Positions 38,935-48,750 of a DNA stretch of 64,000 nucleotides are shown here, piece after piece. A program made the position numbers and the translations under genes. The DNA is from Anoxybacillus ayderensis (lineage in GTDB: Bacteria > Bacillota > Bacilli > Bacillales > Anoxybacillaceae). Each line of letters opens with the position of its first letter. Position 1 is the first letter of the stretch. The stretch is taken from NCBI RefSeq assembly GCF_000833605.1, contig NZ_JXTG01000009.1, positions 1-64,000 of the forward strand, given 5' to 3'. The notes under the pieces are model-generated. The model did no database searches. It saw only the letters and a list, made by a program, of their open reading frames with translations, and was not told the DNA's origin.

Positions 38935-39985
38935 ATTCATCGTCAAACATAAACGTATAATCACTGCGATACATAATGATATAATCGACAAGACCGTTAT
39001 AATAGTAGGCCGTTTCTCCTCGACATGAGCATGAGTCGATGATCGTAGGCACTCCAATACGTCCTAGCTTTTCCCGAAGACGCTTTACTTTTTGAACGAA
39101 CGTATTTGTAGGAATGTCCCCATTCCGTCTCGATTGGAAAAATACCTCCATATCATATTTCGTTGCCGGACGCTCTTTGTTTGTTTCCACTAAAAAATAA
39201 CAAAGCATTTCCGCAGGATCGCGTGGCAAACATACTTCCCTACCGTGATAAGATACAACATTTTCGCGATCGGAAAAATAAAGAACGACTGTATTTTTAG
39301 GAGGATTCATCATCACTTGTTCACATTGTTCTTTTGAACAATACTCCTTTCCGCTCGCCGTCCATTTCGTAAATGCTTGCATCGTTAAAATAGCTTCATT
39401 TCGCTGCAACCATTCATGCAAAAATGAAAGTTCCGCAGGTTTCTCTTGATCGCTTATATAATCAGGAAATTGCGCTACTGATTGATACGTTTTTTCCGCG
39501 ATAAACAAGGCGCTATTCGCCAAATAAAGATGCGCATAATATAGCTGTCGTTCATTTAAACAAAACTCGCGATTCGAATACGTCTTTTGATATTCAAGCG
39601 CTTGTTCAAAATAACGAAGCGCCTCTTTATAATGCTGTTCGTTATACGCTAAAAATCCGAGACGATAATGGGCAATCGGATTTTTTGCATCGTATGTCAA
39701 CGCTCTTTGAAACGCTGTTTTCGCCATACGCTCGTCTTTTCTAAGCTGTGTTTTCAAATATGTTCCATAATGAATCAAATAACTCACGAGCTGTTTTTTC
39801 ACATACTCAAACCCATGTTCCTCTTTTTCCTCTGCTGAACAACGGGATAAGTAATGGTACATGTTTTTATACACATCGACAATTTCATAATAAATCCAAT
39901 CTTTTGCCTCACCGCTATTTAACTCTTCAAGAAGTTGTTCTTCGCGGTCGTATAATGTATCTAAGGTTATTTCGGATCGTCTCAT
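38930..39985 (-). CDS. TPR-repeat protein with C-terminal winged helix
   Basis: A 351-residue protein. Two tetratricopeptide repeats are visible around residues 85-160 (AFQRALTYDAKNPIAHYRLGFLAYNEQHYKEALRYFEQAL). The C-terminal 100 residues look like an OmpR-type winged helix (EMLCYFLVETNKERPATKYDMEVFF...NTFVQKVKRLREKLG). Such proteins can be regulators that sense partners through TPRs. ATG 39985 has AAAGGAG, and the gene overlaps the end of the helicase gene by 59 bases in another frame, an unusually long overlap that implies coupling. The partner function is unknown. Confidence 0.75.
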   Translation of the reverse strand: MRRSEITLDTLYDREEQLLEELNSGEAKDWIYYEIVDVYKNMYHYLSRCSAEEKEEHGFEYVKKQLVSYLIHYGTYLKTQLRKDERMAKTAFQRALTYDAKNPIAHYRLGFLAYNEQHYKEALRYFEQALEYQKTYSNREFCLNERQLYYAHLYLANSALFIAEKTYQSVAQFPDYISDQEKPAELSFLHEWLQRNEAILTMQAFTKWTASGKEYCSKEQCEQVMMNPPKNTVVLYFSDRENVVSYHGREVCLPRDPAEMLCYFLVETNKERPATKYDMEVFFQSRRNGDIPTNTFVQKVKRLREKLGRIGVPTIIDSCSCRGETAYYYNGLVDYIIMYRSDYTFMFDDEW

Positions 39986-41924
39986 GAAATTCTCCTTTCA
40001 AAAGAACAAAGTTACGAACCATTTGCTTTTTCTTCTGCAATCTGCTCGTGCGAACTTGCTCGAAATACCGTGTAAATTCGGACTCCCCCGAATAAGACAA
40101 ACATAAGTATTCTTTCGCCCTTGTCATGCCGATATACAACAACGATACTTCCCGTTCACGGTCTTCTTCGAGTGCAAATGGCATGTTGTCCATATTGACA
40201 ATAAACACGGCTTGAAAATCAAGTCCTTTACTACTTTCAATTTTGCTAATTTTAACAGTTTCTTCATCGCGAGAAAATTTTCGCTTTGTTGTTTCATCTT
40301 CAGCGAGCCAATAATAAGGAATTTGCTCTTTTTCCAACGCCCGCTTGATGACATCGATGATGTTTTGTTTATGCGTTCGTTTCACTCGATACAAAATAAG
40401 CATTTCCGAATACGGCACGTTTTTCTCTTCATGTAATCGTTTCATTTGCTTCGCAACTATTTGCATCTCTTGTCCAAAGTTCTCTGCTTTTACAATTGCC
40501 GGCTCTGGCCCTTTCCGCCTCGTACTTTGTGGGGCGATAATTTCTCCTTCGAACTCGCGTTGGGCCGCTTTATTGCTTAGTACCGAATGCTCACGATAAA
40601 AATCCCACGCAAACTTCACAATTTGTGCCGTATTTCGATAATTAATCGTCAACACCTTGGAACGCCCTTGAAAACTCAATCCCGTATCTTGCACATATGA
40701 TCGTTTTCGTCTATAAATTGTCTGCGCTCGATCTTCTACAAGAAGAAGCGATTGTGTTGCTGGATTTAATAATTTACTAATAAGTGCCAACCAGTCCGAA
40801 GAAAAATCTTGTCCTTCATCAACTAAAATAGCATCATACATTGGCAAAATGGCTTCTTTTTTATCAATTTTCTCTAATATATACGGAATTTGTTGTTCTG
40901 ATATTTTTAAATCATATTTCAACCATTCATGAAAGTTACGGACAATAATTTGATCGCCTACCGTTTTCACCATCCCATCTTCTTTTGTAAAGTCAAAATC
41001 AAATAACGAATCTGGTTCATGTAACATATGGTAGAGCATTTGTCGAATTCCTTGCGCAAGCGAAATGTTATAACACAAAATTAAAATTTTCCAATCGGGA
41101 TGTTGTTTCGCCAACAACTTCGCCCGACTAGCTAAAATAAGCGTCTTTCCACTTCCAGCCACTCCACGAATCAAACGGTTTTTATCTCCGAGTTGCTTTG
41201 CGAGATTTTCTTGGTGCAAATCCATCGCTTTAATGTCATGAAGAGATAAAAGCACTTGATCTTGATATGGCGTAGGAGGGCGAAACTCCGCACTGATACG
41301 CACCTCTGGAAAAAGATGATAACGAATCGCATCGATTTCCTCTTTCGTTAACGGTGTTCGCAATCGATACGGAACGACAAACATATTGCATATTTTTTCA
41401 AACAATACTTCTTCGCTAAACGTTTCTTTGTCCGGATCAATTTCATCACGCAACAAACAAAAATTCGGATCAACAACCGGATACAACTGCTTTTTGACTA
41501 AATCTTTTTGCGAAATTCGCGTAAACACAACTCCATAACCGTAAGGAAATTTCAACTGAAATTGATATTTCCCTTCTAAGTGAACTAAATTTTTATCTTT
41601 TTTTAACGCATTCACAATGTGAAACGCATTATCTCTCGCTTGCTTAAACGGGCTTTTTACCGTCGCCTGCTCGCCAGCGCTACTTACAATCGTCCATTCA
41701 TCATTATTCAAATGAAGCAATGTCGATAATGTATAATCTTTTACCTCAAGCACAACAAGCCCTAAATCAGGACCAATAATGACAAAATCCGGACGTCTTC
41801 CTCGAATCTCCGGTTCATAATAGACAATATAGTCATCTGGCAAATATGTTTTTAGCGTTCGAAACAACAATCGCTCCCCCGCCGTCGCACTCGAACGAAT
41901 CGTTTCCGGAATCATGTACGCCAT
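39927..41924 (-). CDS. NERD-domain UvrD-like helicase
   Basis: A 665-residue protein. An N-terminal NERD nuclease-related domain (GERLLFRTLKTYL...GRRPDFVIIG...LVVLEVKDYT) precedes an SF1 helicase: Walker A GVAGSGKT, Walker B ILVDEGQDF, motif IV-VI with LTINYRNT and LLYIGMTRAKEYL. NERD plus helicase proteins are found in defence-rich regions and may process foreign nucleic acids. ATG 41924 has CTGGAG upstream. It is translated together with the overlapping TPR-wHTH gene. Confidence 0.85.
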   Translation of the reverse strand: MAYMIPETIRSSATAGERLLFRTLKTYLPDDYIVYYEPEIRGRRPDFVIIGPDLGLVVLEVKDYTLSTLLHLNNDEWTIVSSAGEQATVKSPFKQARDNAFHIVNALKKDKNLVHLEGKYQFQLKFPYGYGVVFTRISQKDLVKKQLYPVVDPNFCLLRDEIDPDKETFSEEVLFEKICNMFVVPYRLRTPLTKEEIDAIRYHLFPEVRISAEFRPPTPYQDQVLLSLHDIKAMDLHQENLAKQLGDKNRLIRGVAGSGKTLILASRAKLLAKQHPDWKILILCYNISLAQGIRQMLYHMLHEPDSLFDFDFTKEDGMVKTVGDQIIVRNFHEWLKYDLKISEQQIPYILEKIDKKEAILPMYDAILVDEGQDFSSDWLALISKLLNPATQSLLLVEDRAQTIYRRKRSYVQDTGLSFQGRSKVLTINYRNTAQIVKFAWDFYREHSVLSNKAAQREFEGEIIAPQSTRRKGPEPAIVKAENFGQEMQIVAKQMKRLHEEKNVPYSEMLILYRVKRTHKQNIIDVIKRALEKEQIPYYWLAEDETTKRKFSRDEETVKISKIESSKGLDFQAVFIVNMDNMPFALEEDREREVSLLYIGMTRAKEYLCLSYSGESEFTRYFEQVRTSRLQKKKQMVRNFVLLKGEFHETIRNNLRYIIRPRRTTS

Positions 41925-42137
41925 CTAAACCAGCTCCAGTGGAAAATAGGATTTTTGTACCATTATAATATAAAATAAGGGATTTGGGAGAGGGAATTTG
42001 GTGAGATATTAGAAGAATTACAATTTTGTTTAGACCTTTTATACACATGCACTTTAAGATGATGACTTCTGTATGAACACCTTTTTCCATCGTTATACTG
42101 CTCCTAAGTATCCACGTACAAAAGGAGCGGAAATGAT

Positions 42138-43127
42138 ATGAAGCGTCTGAAAATCACAAATGATCACGGTTGGACACCTCGAACACTTCGGAAACAAGAA
42201 CGGAAAATCAAAGATGCTTCTCTTCGTGTTCGAGTGACTGCCGTTCGACTTGTCATGGAAGGGTTTCTTGGCAAAGATGTCGCAAAAATGGTTCATCTAT
42301 GCCGCCAATCGGTTCGTCGTACGCTTTAATGAAGGTGGGCTCGATCATTTACTCGATCGTCGCTTGCCACCTGGTCGCGTGCCATTTCTTACGGAAGAAC
42401 AACAAGAAATGAGACAACTCGTCTTAACCACCACCCCTGTGGATGTCGGCTGGGGCATTTCTTCGTCATGGAACACACGTATATTACAATCTTACATCCA
42501 ACAAACATATGGTGTTTCGATGTCACGGGAAGGCATTCAGAAGTTGTTGCATCGTCTTCGCTTGTCATGGACACGCCCGACTGATAAGCTTGTCAAAGGC
42601 GATCCAGTGCTTCAAGTGGCCTTTGAAAAAGAACTCGAGTTTATAAAAAAAAGGAGCTTCGTACGACATAGGCAGAAGTAGGGAATCAAAAACAAGTACC
42701 AAGCTACGGTCACCACGCCCACGTGTCCATTTTTGGTGCCGTCGACGTGCAACAAGGCGATGTCGTGTTTCATCGCGCATCATCCGCCAATGCCGAAACG
42801 TTCCTCGACTTCTTGCGCCTGTTGAAAGAGAAATATTCCGATCGATTCATTGTTCTTGTATTGGACAATGCGCGTATTCATCATGCCAACATGGTGCAAG
42901 CTTTCCTTCAAAGCGAAGAAGGCGATGCCTTTCATTTTATTTTTCTCCCGCCGTATTCGCCTCATTTGAATCCGATTGAACGGTTATGGAAGTGGCTGAA
43001 AGACGAAGTCATCGCCAACGTCTTGCATAAAGATCAAAAGGACATCGCCCAGTCGATTACTCGGTTTGAACAACATGTCTTACAGCACCCAGATGAGGTG
43101 TTACGCCGCATCGGGTGTGCTGCGTGA
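42138..43127 (+). pseudogene. IS630-family transposase, frame-disrupted
   Basis: Three successive reading frames together make one IS630-type transposase. 42138-42329 is the N-terminal HTH part (LRVRVTAVRLVMEGFLGKDVAKMVHLCRQSVRR), 42250-42681 the middle (GGLDHLLDRRLPPGRVPFL...), 42723-43127 the DDE part with VLDNARIHHAN and PPYSPHLNPIERLW. Frame breaks lie near 42320, at an A8 run near 42645-42652, and near 42675. With at least three breaks, programmed frameshifting is unlikely. It lies at the left border of the defence island. Confidence 0.85.
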
Positions 43128-43143
43128 ACCAGAGATTAAAATT

Positions 43144-43362
43144 TCAATTTGGATGTATATACAACGAAGCAAGGAATGCGCCCACATTCGGTTGTAGTCC
43201 AATTAAAGCTGAATATTCACGATAGCTTTCCAGCAATACGTACTGTTGAAATCCTACTTTTTCGACCACAAGCCAACACCGGTCATACTCTAACTTTTGC
43301 AGCGCGTTCAGCTGTTTATCCGCTGTTAGAAACCTGACACATTTACAACATTTAATACCCTA
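43144..43362 (-). pseudogene. Headless coding fragment next to the IS630 remnant
   Basis: On the minus strand a stop-to-stop frame of about 70 codons has protein-like sequence (FLTADKQLNALQKLEYDRCW then VGFQQYVLLESYREYSALIG), ending in a TGA 16 bases beyond the IS630 frame end. There is no ATG, GTG or TTG start in a proper context. It looks like the 3' end of a lost gene. Family unknown. Confidence 0.35.
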
Positions 43363-43399
43363 GATTATCTCTCCGAGACTATAATAACGTTTTTAACAC

Positions 43400-43435
43400 T
43401 GGTGCTAGTTGAGCATTAGCGCTCAACTAGCACCA
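43400..43435. repeat. Long perfect inverted repeat at island end
   Basis: A 15-base perfect inverted repeat with a six-base loop (core GGTGCTAGTTGAGC), eight bases after the stop of the last island gene. No T-run follows on either strand, so it is not a standard terminator, though it could still stop or stabilise the transcript. Confidence 0.7.
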
Positions 43436-43442
43436 CGGGTAT

Positions 43443-44246
43443 TTATGAATAAGAACATACACAAGGAACCGTATCATCAGGCTTTTTCAAGAATTTCTCT
43501 ACACCTTCACGCTCCATCTGCTTGCGATATTCTTTTAGAGTAAACGGTTTTCCATCTTTTTTTAGGATAGAAACATTTTTCTGAAAATAACTACGGAATC
43601 TCTCTTCCATTTCTTCCTGTTCTTTATAACGTTCCGGCCAAATTTTATAAAGCTGTGCATAATGTTGGAATCCTCCTCGTACACAACGTCCACCACAATT
43701 TGCATGAGCAAATCCTAACTCATACATCCGCGGCAATTTGATGCCCCATTCATTCTGAATAATCGATTTTACGTCAATATCTCTAGTAAATGTTTCGATC
43801 ATCGGAAACCTAGTTTCAACTGGTTCAAGTGGCACATGCTGATAAAACTCTCTTAAATTATCGGCTCGATGCTTTTCGTGCGGACCAATTCCAAAATATA
43901 AAATTGGTTCTAAATTATGCTCATCACGCAGTTCTTCGATAAACATAACAGTCTGTCTAACCTTCAGTTCTTCTGAGCATTTAGCTAATCGAGAGTTACC
44001 TAAAAAACGGTAATCATAAAAAACTTCTTCTGGCGTACGTCCATCTATTCGTTCTGTAATGTCAATTCCTATATACTCCGCCACTTCTTCCATAAAGCGA
44101 TAGTTGTCCTCATCTTCCCATAAAGTATTTGTAAAAAATAGAATACAATTCTCTTTTCCATACGTCTGAACCATTTGATACGCGACATATGCGCTAGCTG
44201 CTCCCCCACTAAACATAGCTACGTGCACTTTTTTTCTCTCAGCCAC
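43443..44246 (-). CDS. PP-loop (PAPS-reductase-like) protein of the defence island
   Basis: A 267-residue member of the adenine-nucleotide alpha-hydrolase/PAPS reductase superfamily. The PP-loop SGGAAS lies at residues 13-18, followed by FFTNTLWEDEDNYRFMEEVAEY and SRLAKCSEELKV, as in sulfate-activating and thiolation enzymes. Conserved Cys pairs ANCGGRC and the C-terminal PCVC could bind a metal or iron-sulfur cluster. Related proteins are DndC of phosphorothioation and BrxP of type 4 BREX. It is much shorter than DndC (about 500 residues). It follows giant ATPase B by 12 bases. A role in adding sulfur to DNA is inferred from context. Confidence 0.7.
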   Translation of the reverse strand: MAERKKVHVAMFSGGAASAYVAYQMVQTYGKENCILFFTNTLWEDEDNYRFMEEVAEYIGIDITERIDGRTPEEVFYDYRFLGNSRLAKCSEELKVRQTVMFIEELRDEHNLEPILYFGIGPHEKHRADNLREFYQHVPLEPVETRFPMIETFTRDIDVKSIIQNEWGIKLPRMYELGFAHANCGGRCVRGGFQHYAQLYKIWPERYKEQEEMEERFRSYFQKNVSILKKDGKPFTLKEYRKQMEREGVEKFLKKPDDTVPCVCSYS

Positions 44247-44258
44247 GGTAACACTCCT

Positions 44259-47200
44259 TTATTTAACAAATTCTTTAACTAATTGATAGATTAAATACTC
44301 TATTTCCTCTTGCGGAACAGTTTTTCCACCATTTTTAATAATTCGATTAATATTTTGATACAATGTCTGTGATTTAGGTGAAAGATTTACTCGGGAAATA
44401 ACCTTTGTGTCCCCATCAACAACTAAATGAATATTCTCCTCCTCCTTGTTAGCATTTCGGTTTGCCAACTGACTATATTCATTACTTATCTGATTAAAAA
44501 ACATTTGCACAGTATTATCAGACCACGCATCAAAACTTACTCCTACCATATGATCAATTAATAAGTCAAGCCAATTTTCAGAATTCGACTCTAAAATAGA
44601 TGTCACAAGACGGTTTTGTTTTTTAGACACCGGGTCTTGCTCATTAGCCCAATTAATCAGTTCTTCGTAGGATGAAACATTTATCATATTATACACTTTA
44701 TTCTTGATCTGCTCTTTTTTATTTATATAAAAACTTTCTATAGCAGATACGTGGTCTTTCAAAAGTGAAAGATCATTCCCATATTTGTTGACTAGCGCTT
44801 CAAACGCTTGATTAGGATTCACTTCAATCTGCCGAATTTTTTCTTTAAGCTGAAGCAACTCTTCATCCATATCGGAACTTACTTGAGAGAATCTTGGCAA
44901 TGATCTCAGCCATCTCAGTGAAAGCCTAGCTATTTTTTGGTGTTTCGGTGTTGTAGCTGACTCATCGTCTATATATTCCCCGAACATTTCCTCTAGTAAT
45001 TTAAACAATTCTTCGTACTCCGTGCCAAATTCATAGTAAAAATACAGATACTGTTCCGCCTCTTCAATCATTTTAAACAGAATTTCTCCATTAACCTCTG
45101 AAACATACATATTATTTCTATAGAAAGAAATATTATCCCATTTATCACGAAGTAGACTCACAATATAGATCGGTATTAACGGCTCACGAATCCCAAACGG
45201 AGAACTTCTAAGTATATTTACCAAATCACTCAAATACCCTAAAGGTTTCTTTTCTAACAATCCTATTAATGATTCACGCAATAAGCGAAAACTTCCAGAT
45301 TTAATATTGTCTAATTGTCCAATATCTAGTTGATTGTTCTTAAAAATGGTTGCGTAAATTAAGTAATCAGGACCGTTCCCAGCGATATTAAAATTCGGCT
45401 TATTAGGATGCCTAATAATATGATCAACAACAGTATATGCTGCCTTCAACTGAACACGATTAACAAACTTTCTATTAAAAGAATCATTTCGCACCTCTGG
45501 AGTATGCGGATATATTTCAAACATAGTATTAGACAGTAGCTGTTCTAAAATGTACTCGTTTTTAACCTCTCTTTTTTCTCCACGTACAATCCATTCTAAT
45601 TTTTCCTGAAAGCTAGAATATCGTTCCACAAATTTTCTAATATTAAACGATATTTCTTCTCTTCTCAAAACTAACTCATGTTTTAAGCCTGAATCGCTTT
45701 TTAACAAATCGCTATCTTTTAAAAGTAAGTTAACAATCTCATACTCTTCAACATATTTATTTACGGAAGCATATTCAAAGGTAGGAATACAATAAAAATT
45801 ATAAGAATTTTTTTGGTTAAGTAAGGTAGATATCACATTTTCCCGCTCTGTGGCTGATTCTAGTAATACTAAGTAAATTAACGAATCAGCTTGTTTTTCG
45901 TAAGCTAGAACCGATACATTTCCATTTAAAATGTCAGAACTAAAAATAAAATGAACAGAAGCAAAACGTGTCATACTTTTAACATCATTATACTCATTTG
46001 CTAAATAAAATTTTTTAGCAATATGCTCTTCAAGAATTTGTATCCTTCTTTCTCTAGAAAAATTTAGTGACTTATGTTTACTCTCTATCATTTCATCAAT
46101 ATTAAACGCACTACCTTCAAATAATTCCCAATAACCACGGATTGAATTAAAACGAATAGCTTTCATTTTAGCTAGCTCTTTTAAATACATTTCAATCTCA
46201 GACTCTTCTTTGTCCATGGCAAAAGAAATAAACTCTAAAGTCAGCGGGCATTTTGATTGCATCCCCGTTATATTCCACAATGTAACAAACTTTAAAATAT
46301 TCGAAGATTCTTCTGATAAATTAGGGATTTTTTTTATTAACTTCTTATACACATTCAAATCATTAAATTCTTCGTATACCTCCATCTCTTCTAGACTTGG
46401 AAAGAAATAATCAAACAAATTAGAAGCAGTATATACACTATCGTATTTAGATACAAAATTAAGTAACCCACCCGTTTGAGAACTTCCTAAAAATGTAAAT
46501 AATGTTCTCTCATTCTGACCAAAAAGACTGGAAAGAGTGGGAAGCAAAGCTAGAGATACAGGATGTAATGGATACGCACCTTGTACCAAGAGTTTTTCAA
46601 TCTCCACTTGATTTAATTCTGGAAAAATAAAAAATCTACGTAGATAACGTATGTACTCCCTTTTCTTATCTTCTTCAATCTTCTTCCCGCTATACAACTC
46701 ACGAAGAACATTTTGTACTAACCGAACATACGTTGCACGATCATTTTCAATATGGTAAATCACATACCTTTTCTCAATCCGCTGAAATTCACTTCGATAC
46801 TCATCACTAAGCCTTAAGAAATAGTGTCGAAGATTTTTGTGAGTAATATACATCAAATGAAAGTTATTAGTATTATGATCCGCAAGCTCGGCTAAATCTT
46901 GGATATCTTGCATTGTTTGATGAATTTGTTCGGCGGGCATATTCTGAAGGAATCTCCCGAATTCGTCGTAAACCATAAAAATACCGATATTTTGTTTATC
47001 TAACTCTTTTAATACATATTGTATTTGAGATATAAAATTGTCTTCGTAATCTAATACAAATTGTGCTCCAGACGTAAGTGATGGGTAAACAGTTTTGAAC
47101 CATTCTATTTCCATTTCATTAAAGCTAAGCAACTCCAGCCTCCATAACTCTAGATCTTTCTTATACTCACGCAGCAAATTCAAAAAGTGTTGGTATGTTT

Positions 47201-47672
47201 TCGGGTATTTATCTTCCCACATAGCTACGATAGACAAAATTTTACTCACGATTCCAGGAACAACAATCGAAATTTTATTTTCCTTGAGTGTTCTCACTAC
47301 CGCCGATAATACGGCTTGTCGAAAAGTACCCTCATACCCATTTAAAATCACTGGGAGATATATTCTTTTATGTTTACGTACTCTATCTAGTTCTCTATAG
47401 ATTTCATCATCTACTTGATTAAACTTCTCTACAAGGGCATTAAATGCTTCATTTTCAACTACCTTCGATACAATACTGCTTATCAAAGTTCCTATTAAGG
47501 ATTTTCCAGTTCCGTATGGTCCAACAACAATGTGCGCCCTTGATCCAGTGCCGTTAAACCCTTTTAACAAACCTCTAATAACCTCGGCGTGTGAGGGAGT
47601 CGGAATATATCTTTCAAAAAACTCCTTTTTTCCAAAATCAAACTTGATGTTAACACTAGCTTTAAATGTCAT
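44259..47672 (-). CDS. Giant ATPase B (BrxC/DUF499-like) of the island
   Basis: A 1,137-residue ATPase. Walker A GPYGTGKS at residues 51-58, Walker B FMVYDEFGRF near residue 235, and the later segment YPLHPVSLALLPTLSSLFGQNERTLFTFLG typical of BrxC/DUF499-type AAA ATPases. The remaining 700 residues are helical and unassigned. Giant ATPases of this type are core parts of BREX-like systems. The ATG overlaps the stop of the DUF4007-like B gene by four bases, so the two products are made together. ATPase A upstream has the same plan with little sequence identity visible by eye, pointing to old paralogy. Confidence 0.75.
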   Translation of the reverse strand: MTFKASVNIKFDFGKKEFFERYIPTPSHAEVIRGLLKGFNGTGSRAHIVVGPYGTGKSLIGTLISSIVSKVVENEAFNALVEKFNQVDDEIYRELDRVRKHKRIYLPVILNGYEGTFRQAVLSAVVRTLKENKISIVVPGIVSKILSIVAMWEDKYPKTYQHFLNLLREYKKDLELWRLELLSFNEMEIEWFKTVYPSLTSGAQFVLDYEDNFISQIQYVLKELDKQNIGIFMVYDEFGRFLQNMPAEQIHQTMQDIQDLAELADHNTNNFHLMYITHKNLRHYFLRLSDEYRSEFQRIEKRYVIYHIENDRATYVRLVQNVLRELYSGKKIEEDKKREYIRYLRRFFIFPELNQVEIEKLLVQGAYPLHPVSLALLPTLSSLFGQNERTLFTFLGSSQTGGLLNFVSKYDSVYTASNLFDYFFPSLEEMEVYEEFNDLNVYKKLIKKIPNLSEESSNILKFVTLWNITGMQSKCPLTLEFISFAMDKEESEIEMYLKELAKMKAIRFNSIRGYWELFEGSAFNIDEMIESKHKSLNFSRERRIQILEEHIAKKFYLANEYNDVKSMTRFASVHFIFSSDILNGNVSVLAYEKQADSLIYLVLLESATERENVISTLLNQKNSYNFYCIPTFEYASVNKYVEEYEIVNLLLKDSDLLKSDSGLKHELVLRREEISFNIRKFVERYSSFQEKLEWIVRGEKREVKNEYILEQLLSNTMFEIYPHTPEVRNDSFNRKFVNRVQLKAAYTVVDHIIRHPNKPNFNIAGNGPDYLIYATIFKNNQLDIGQLDNIKSGSFRLLRESLIGLLEKKPLGYLSDLVNILRSSPFGIREPLIPIYIVSLLRDKWDNISFYRNNMYVSEVNGEILFKMIEEAEQYLYFYYEFGTEYEELFKLLEEMFGEYIDDESATTPKHQKIARLSLRWLRSLPRFSQVSSDMDEELLQLKEKIRQIEVNPNQAFEALVNKYGNDLSLLKDHVSAIESFYINKKEQIKNKVYNMINVSSYEELINWANEQDPVSKKQNRLVTSILESNSENWLDLLIDHMVGVSFDAWSDNTVQMFFNQISNEYSQLANRNANKEEENIHLVVDGDTKVISRVNLSPKSQTLYQNINRIIKNGGKTVPQEEIEYLIYQLVKEFVK

Positions 47673-48547
47673 ACTAAAATCTCAACCTTTCTTTCATACT
47701 CATATTGCAGATAGCCCATTGCGGAAATAGAAGGCAATTTCACCGTATCAAGATTGTTGGTACGTGTGAATGAAATTCTATAAACCGGATGATTGGCGAG
47801 AATCTCTAGAGCATTAACCACTGTTGAGCGATTCATATTAAAAATTCTTCCCCACAATCCCTCTTCAGTAACAATTTCATCAACTGCTATTGTTTCTACA
47901 CCTTTCCTTTCTCGATAGTCTAGCAGAGCGTACATTAAAGCAGTAACACCTACATTCTGTATGTTTCCATCTCGTTTACGCACCATTCCGTTCGTCTCTT
48001 CTAACAGATTTATTTTATAGAGCGGACTCTGGATTACTTCTTCAGGGTCAAATGTGGTTTGACCAGCAGTATATAGTTTTATTAAACACTCGATATCACG
48101 TTTTAAAGATTTTACCGATATTTCGCGTTTTTCTTCTCTACTGACCCACTCAACAAACAACTGTAACAATTCCTCTTTCGAAAGAGATTGCTGAGGCAAT
48201 ACATTAAAGAACCAATACCAAGCAGTAGCAGGTTCTCTTTCTTTGGTAAGTTCATAATGCAAAATAGAGGCTGTGTCATAGAATCTAACAAACCTATCAA
48301 ATCTATAAATAATCTGGCCTAGCTGGGTTACATGATGCACTTTTTTCTGTTCACCATTAAACTTCTCTTGGACTATGCGTGTGGCTATTAGCCAAAATCG
48401 TAAAGACTGTAGCATATTCTTCCCTAGTCCAATTATTTCAAAAGAATCCTTATTATAAAAAAAACGTTCATCTTCCATTAAATTCTTTATCCCTTTACTC
48501 AACCATCGATCACGTAAATAAAAGCTTTGATGTTGACCATAAGCCAT
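47669..48547 (-). CDS. DUF4007-family protein B
   Basis: A 292-residue protein matching the DUF4007 pattern. It starts GQHQSFYLRDRWLSKGIKNL, with EDERFFYNKDSFEIIGLGKNMLQSLRFWLIATRI, and ends with winged-helix-like LPSISAMGYLQYEYE. DUF4007 proteins occur beside phosphorothioation and BREX-like genes; their role is unknown, possibly DNA recognition. ATG 48547 follows AGGAGG. The gene starts a second subunit (B pair) after a terminator-like hairpin and is coupled to ATPase B. Confidence 0.8.
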   Translation of the reverse strand: MAYGQHQSFYLRDRWLSKGIKNLMEDERFFYNKDSFEIIGLGKNMLQSLRFWLIATRIVQEKFNGEQKKVHHVTQLGQIIYRFDRFVRFYDTASILHYELTKEREPATAWYWFFNVLPQQSLSKEELLQLFVEWVSREEKREISVKSLKRDIECLIKLYTAGQTTFDPEEVIQSPLYKINLLEETNGMVRKRDGNIQNVGVTALMYALLDYRERKGVETIAVDEIVTEEGLWGRIFNMNRSTVVNALEILANHPVYRISFTRTNNLDTVKLPSISAMGYLQYEYERKVEILV

Positions 48548-48605
48548 TTTTCTACTTTCCTCCTACTGTTGGAACATTCTGTCCAATACAAAAATATATA
48601 GAAAA

Positions 48606-48639
48606 GAAGACATCTAGATAATTACTATCTAGACGCTTC
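48606..48639 (-). terminator. Terminator-like hairpin between the two ATPase units
   Basis: GAAG-GTCTAGATA and its near-complement form a stem of about 14 pairs with loop GTAAT on the minus strand, followed by TTTTCTATATATTTTT. It lies 110 bases after ATPase A and about 60 before DUF4007 B, so the island may have two transcripts. Confidence 0.55.
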
Positions 48640-48750
48640 CTTTTCTTTATAACACAAAAACAACTACATACATTTAGAGAGGGTATCGGGAATTCCCACC
48701 TAACATATTCCATTTTTTTGAAAACTACATCTCTCTTCGCAATTTCATTA

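Noticed and set aside
42138-43127. Programmed frameshifting in the IS630 gene at the A8 run
   Set aside because: At least two other frame breaks are needed to reach the DDE part, so mutation is simpler.
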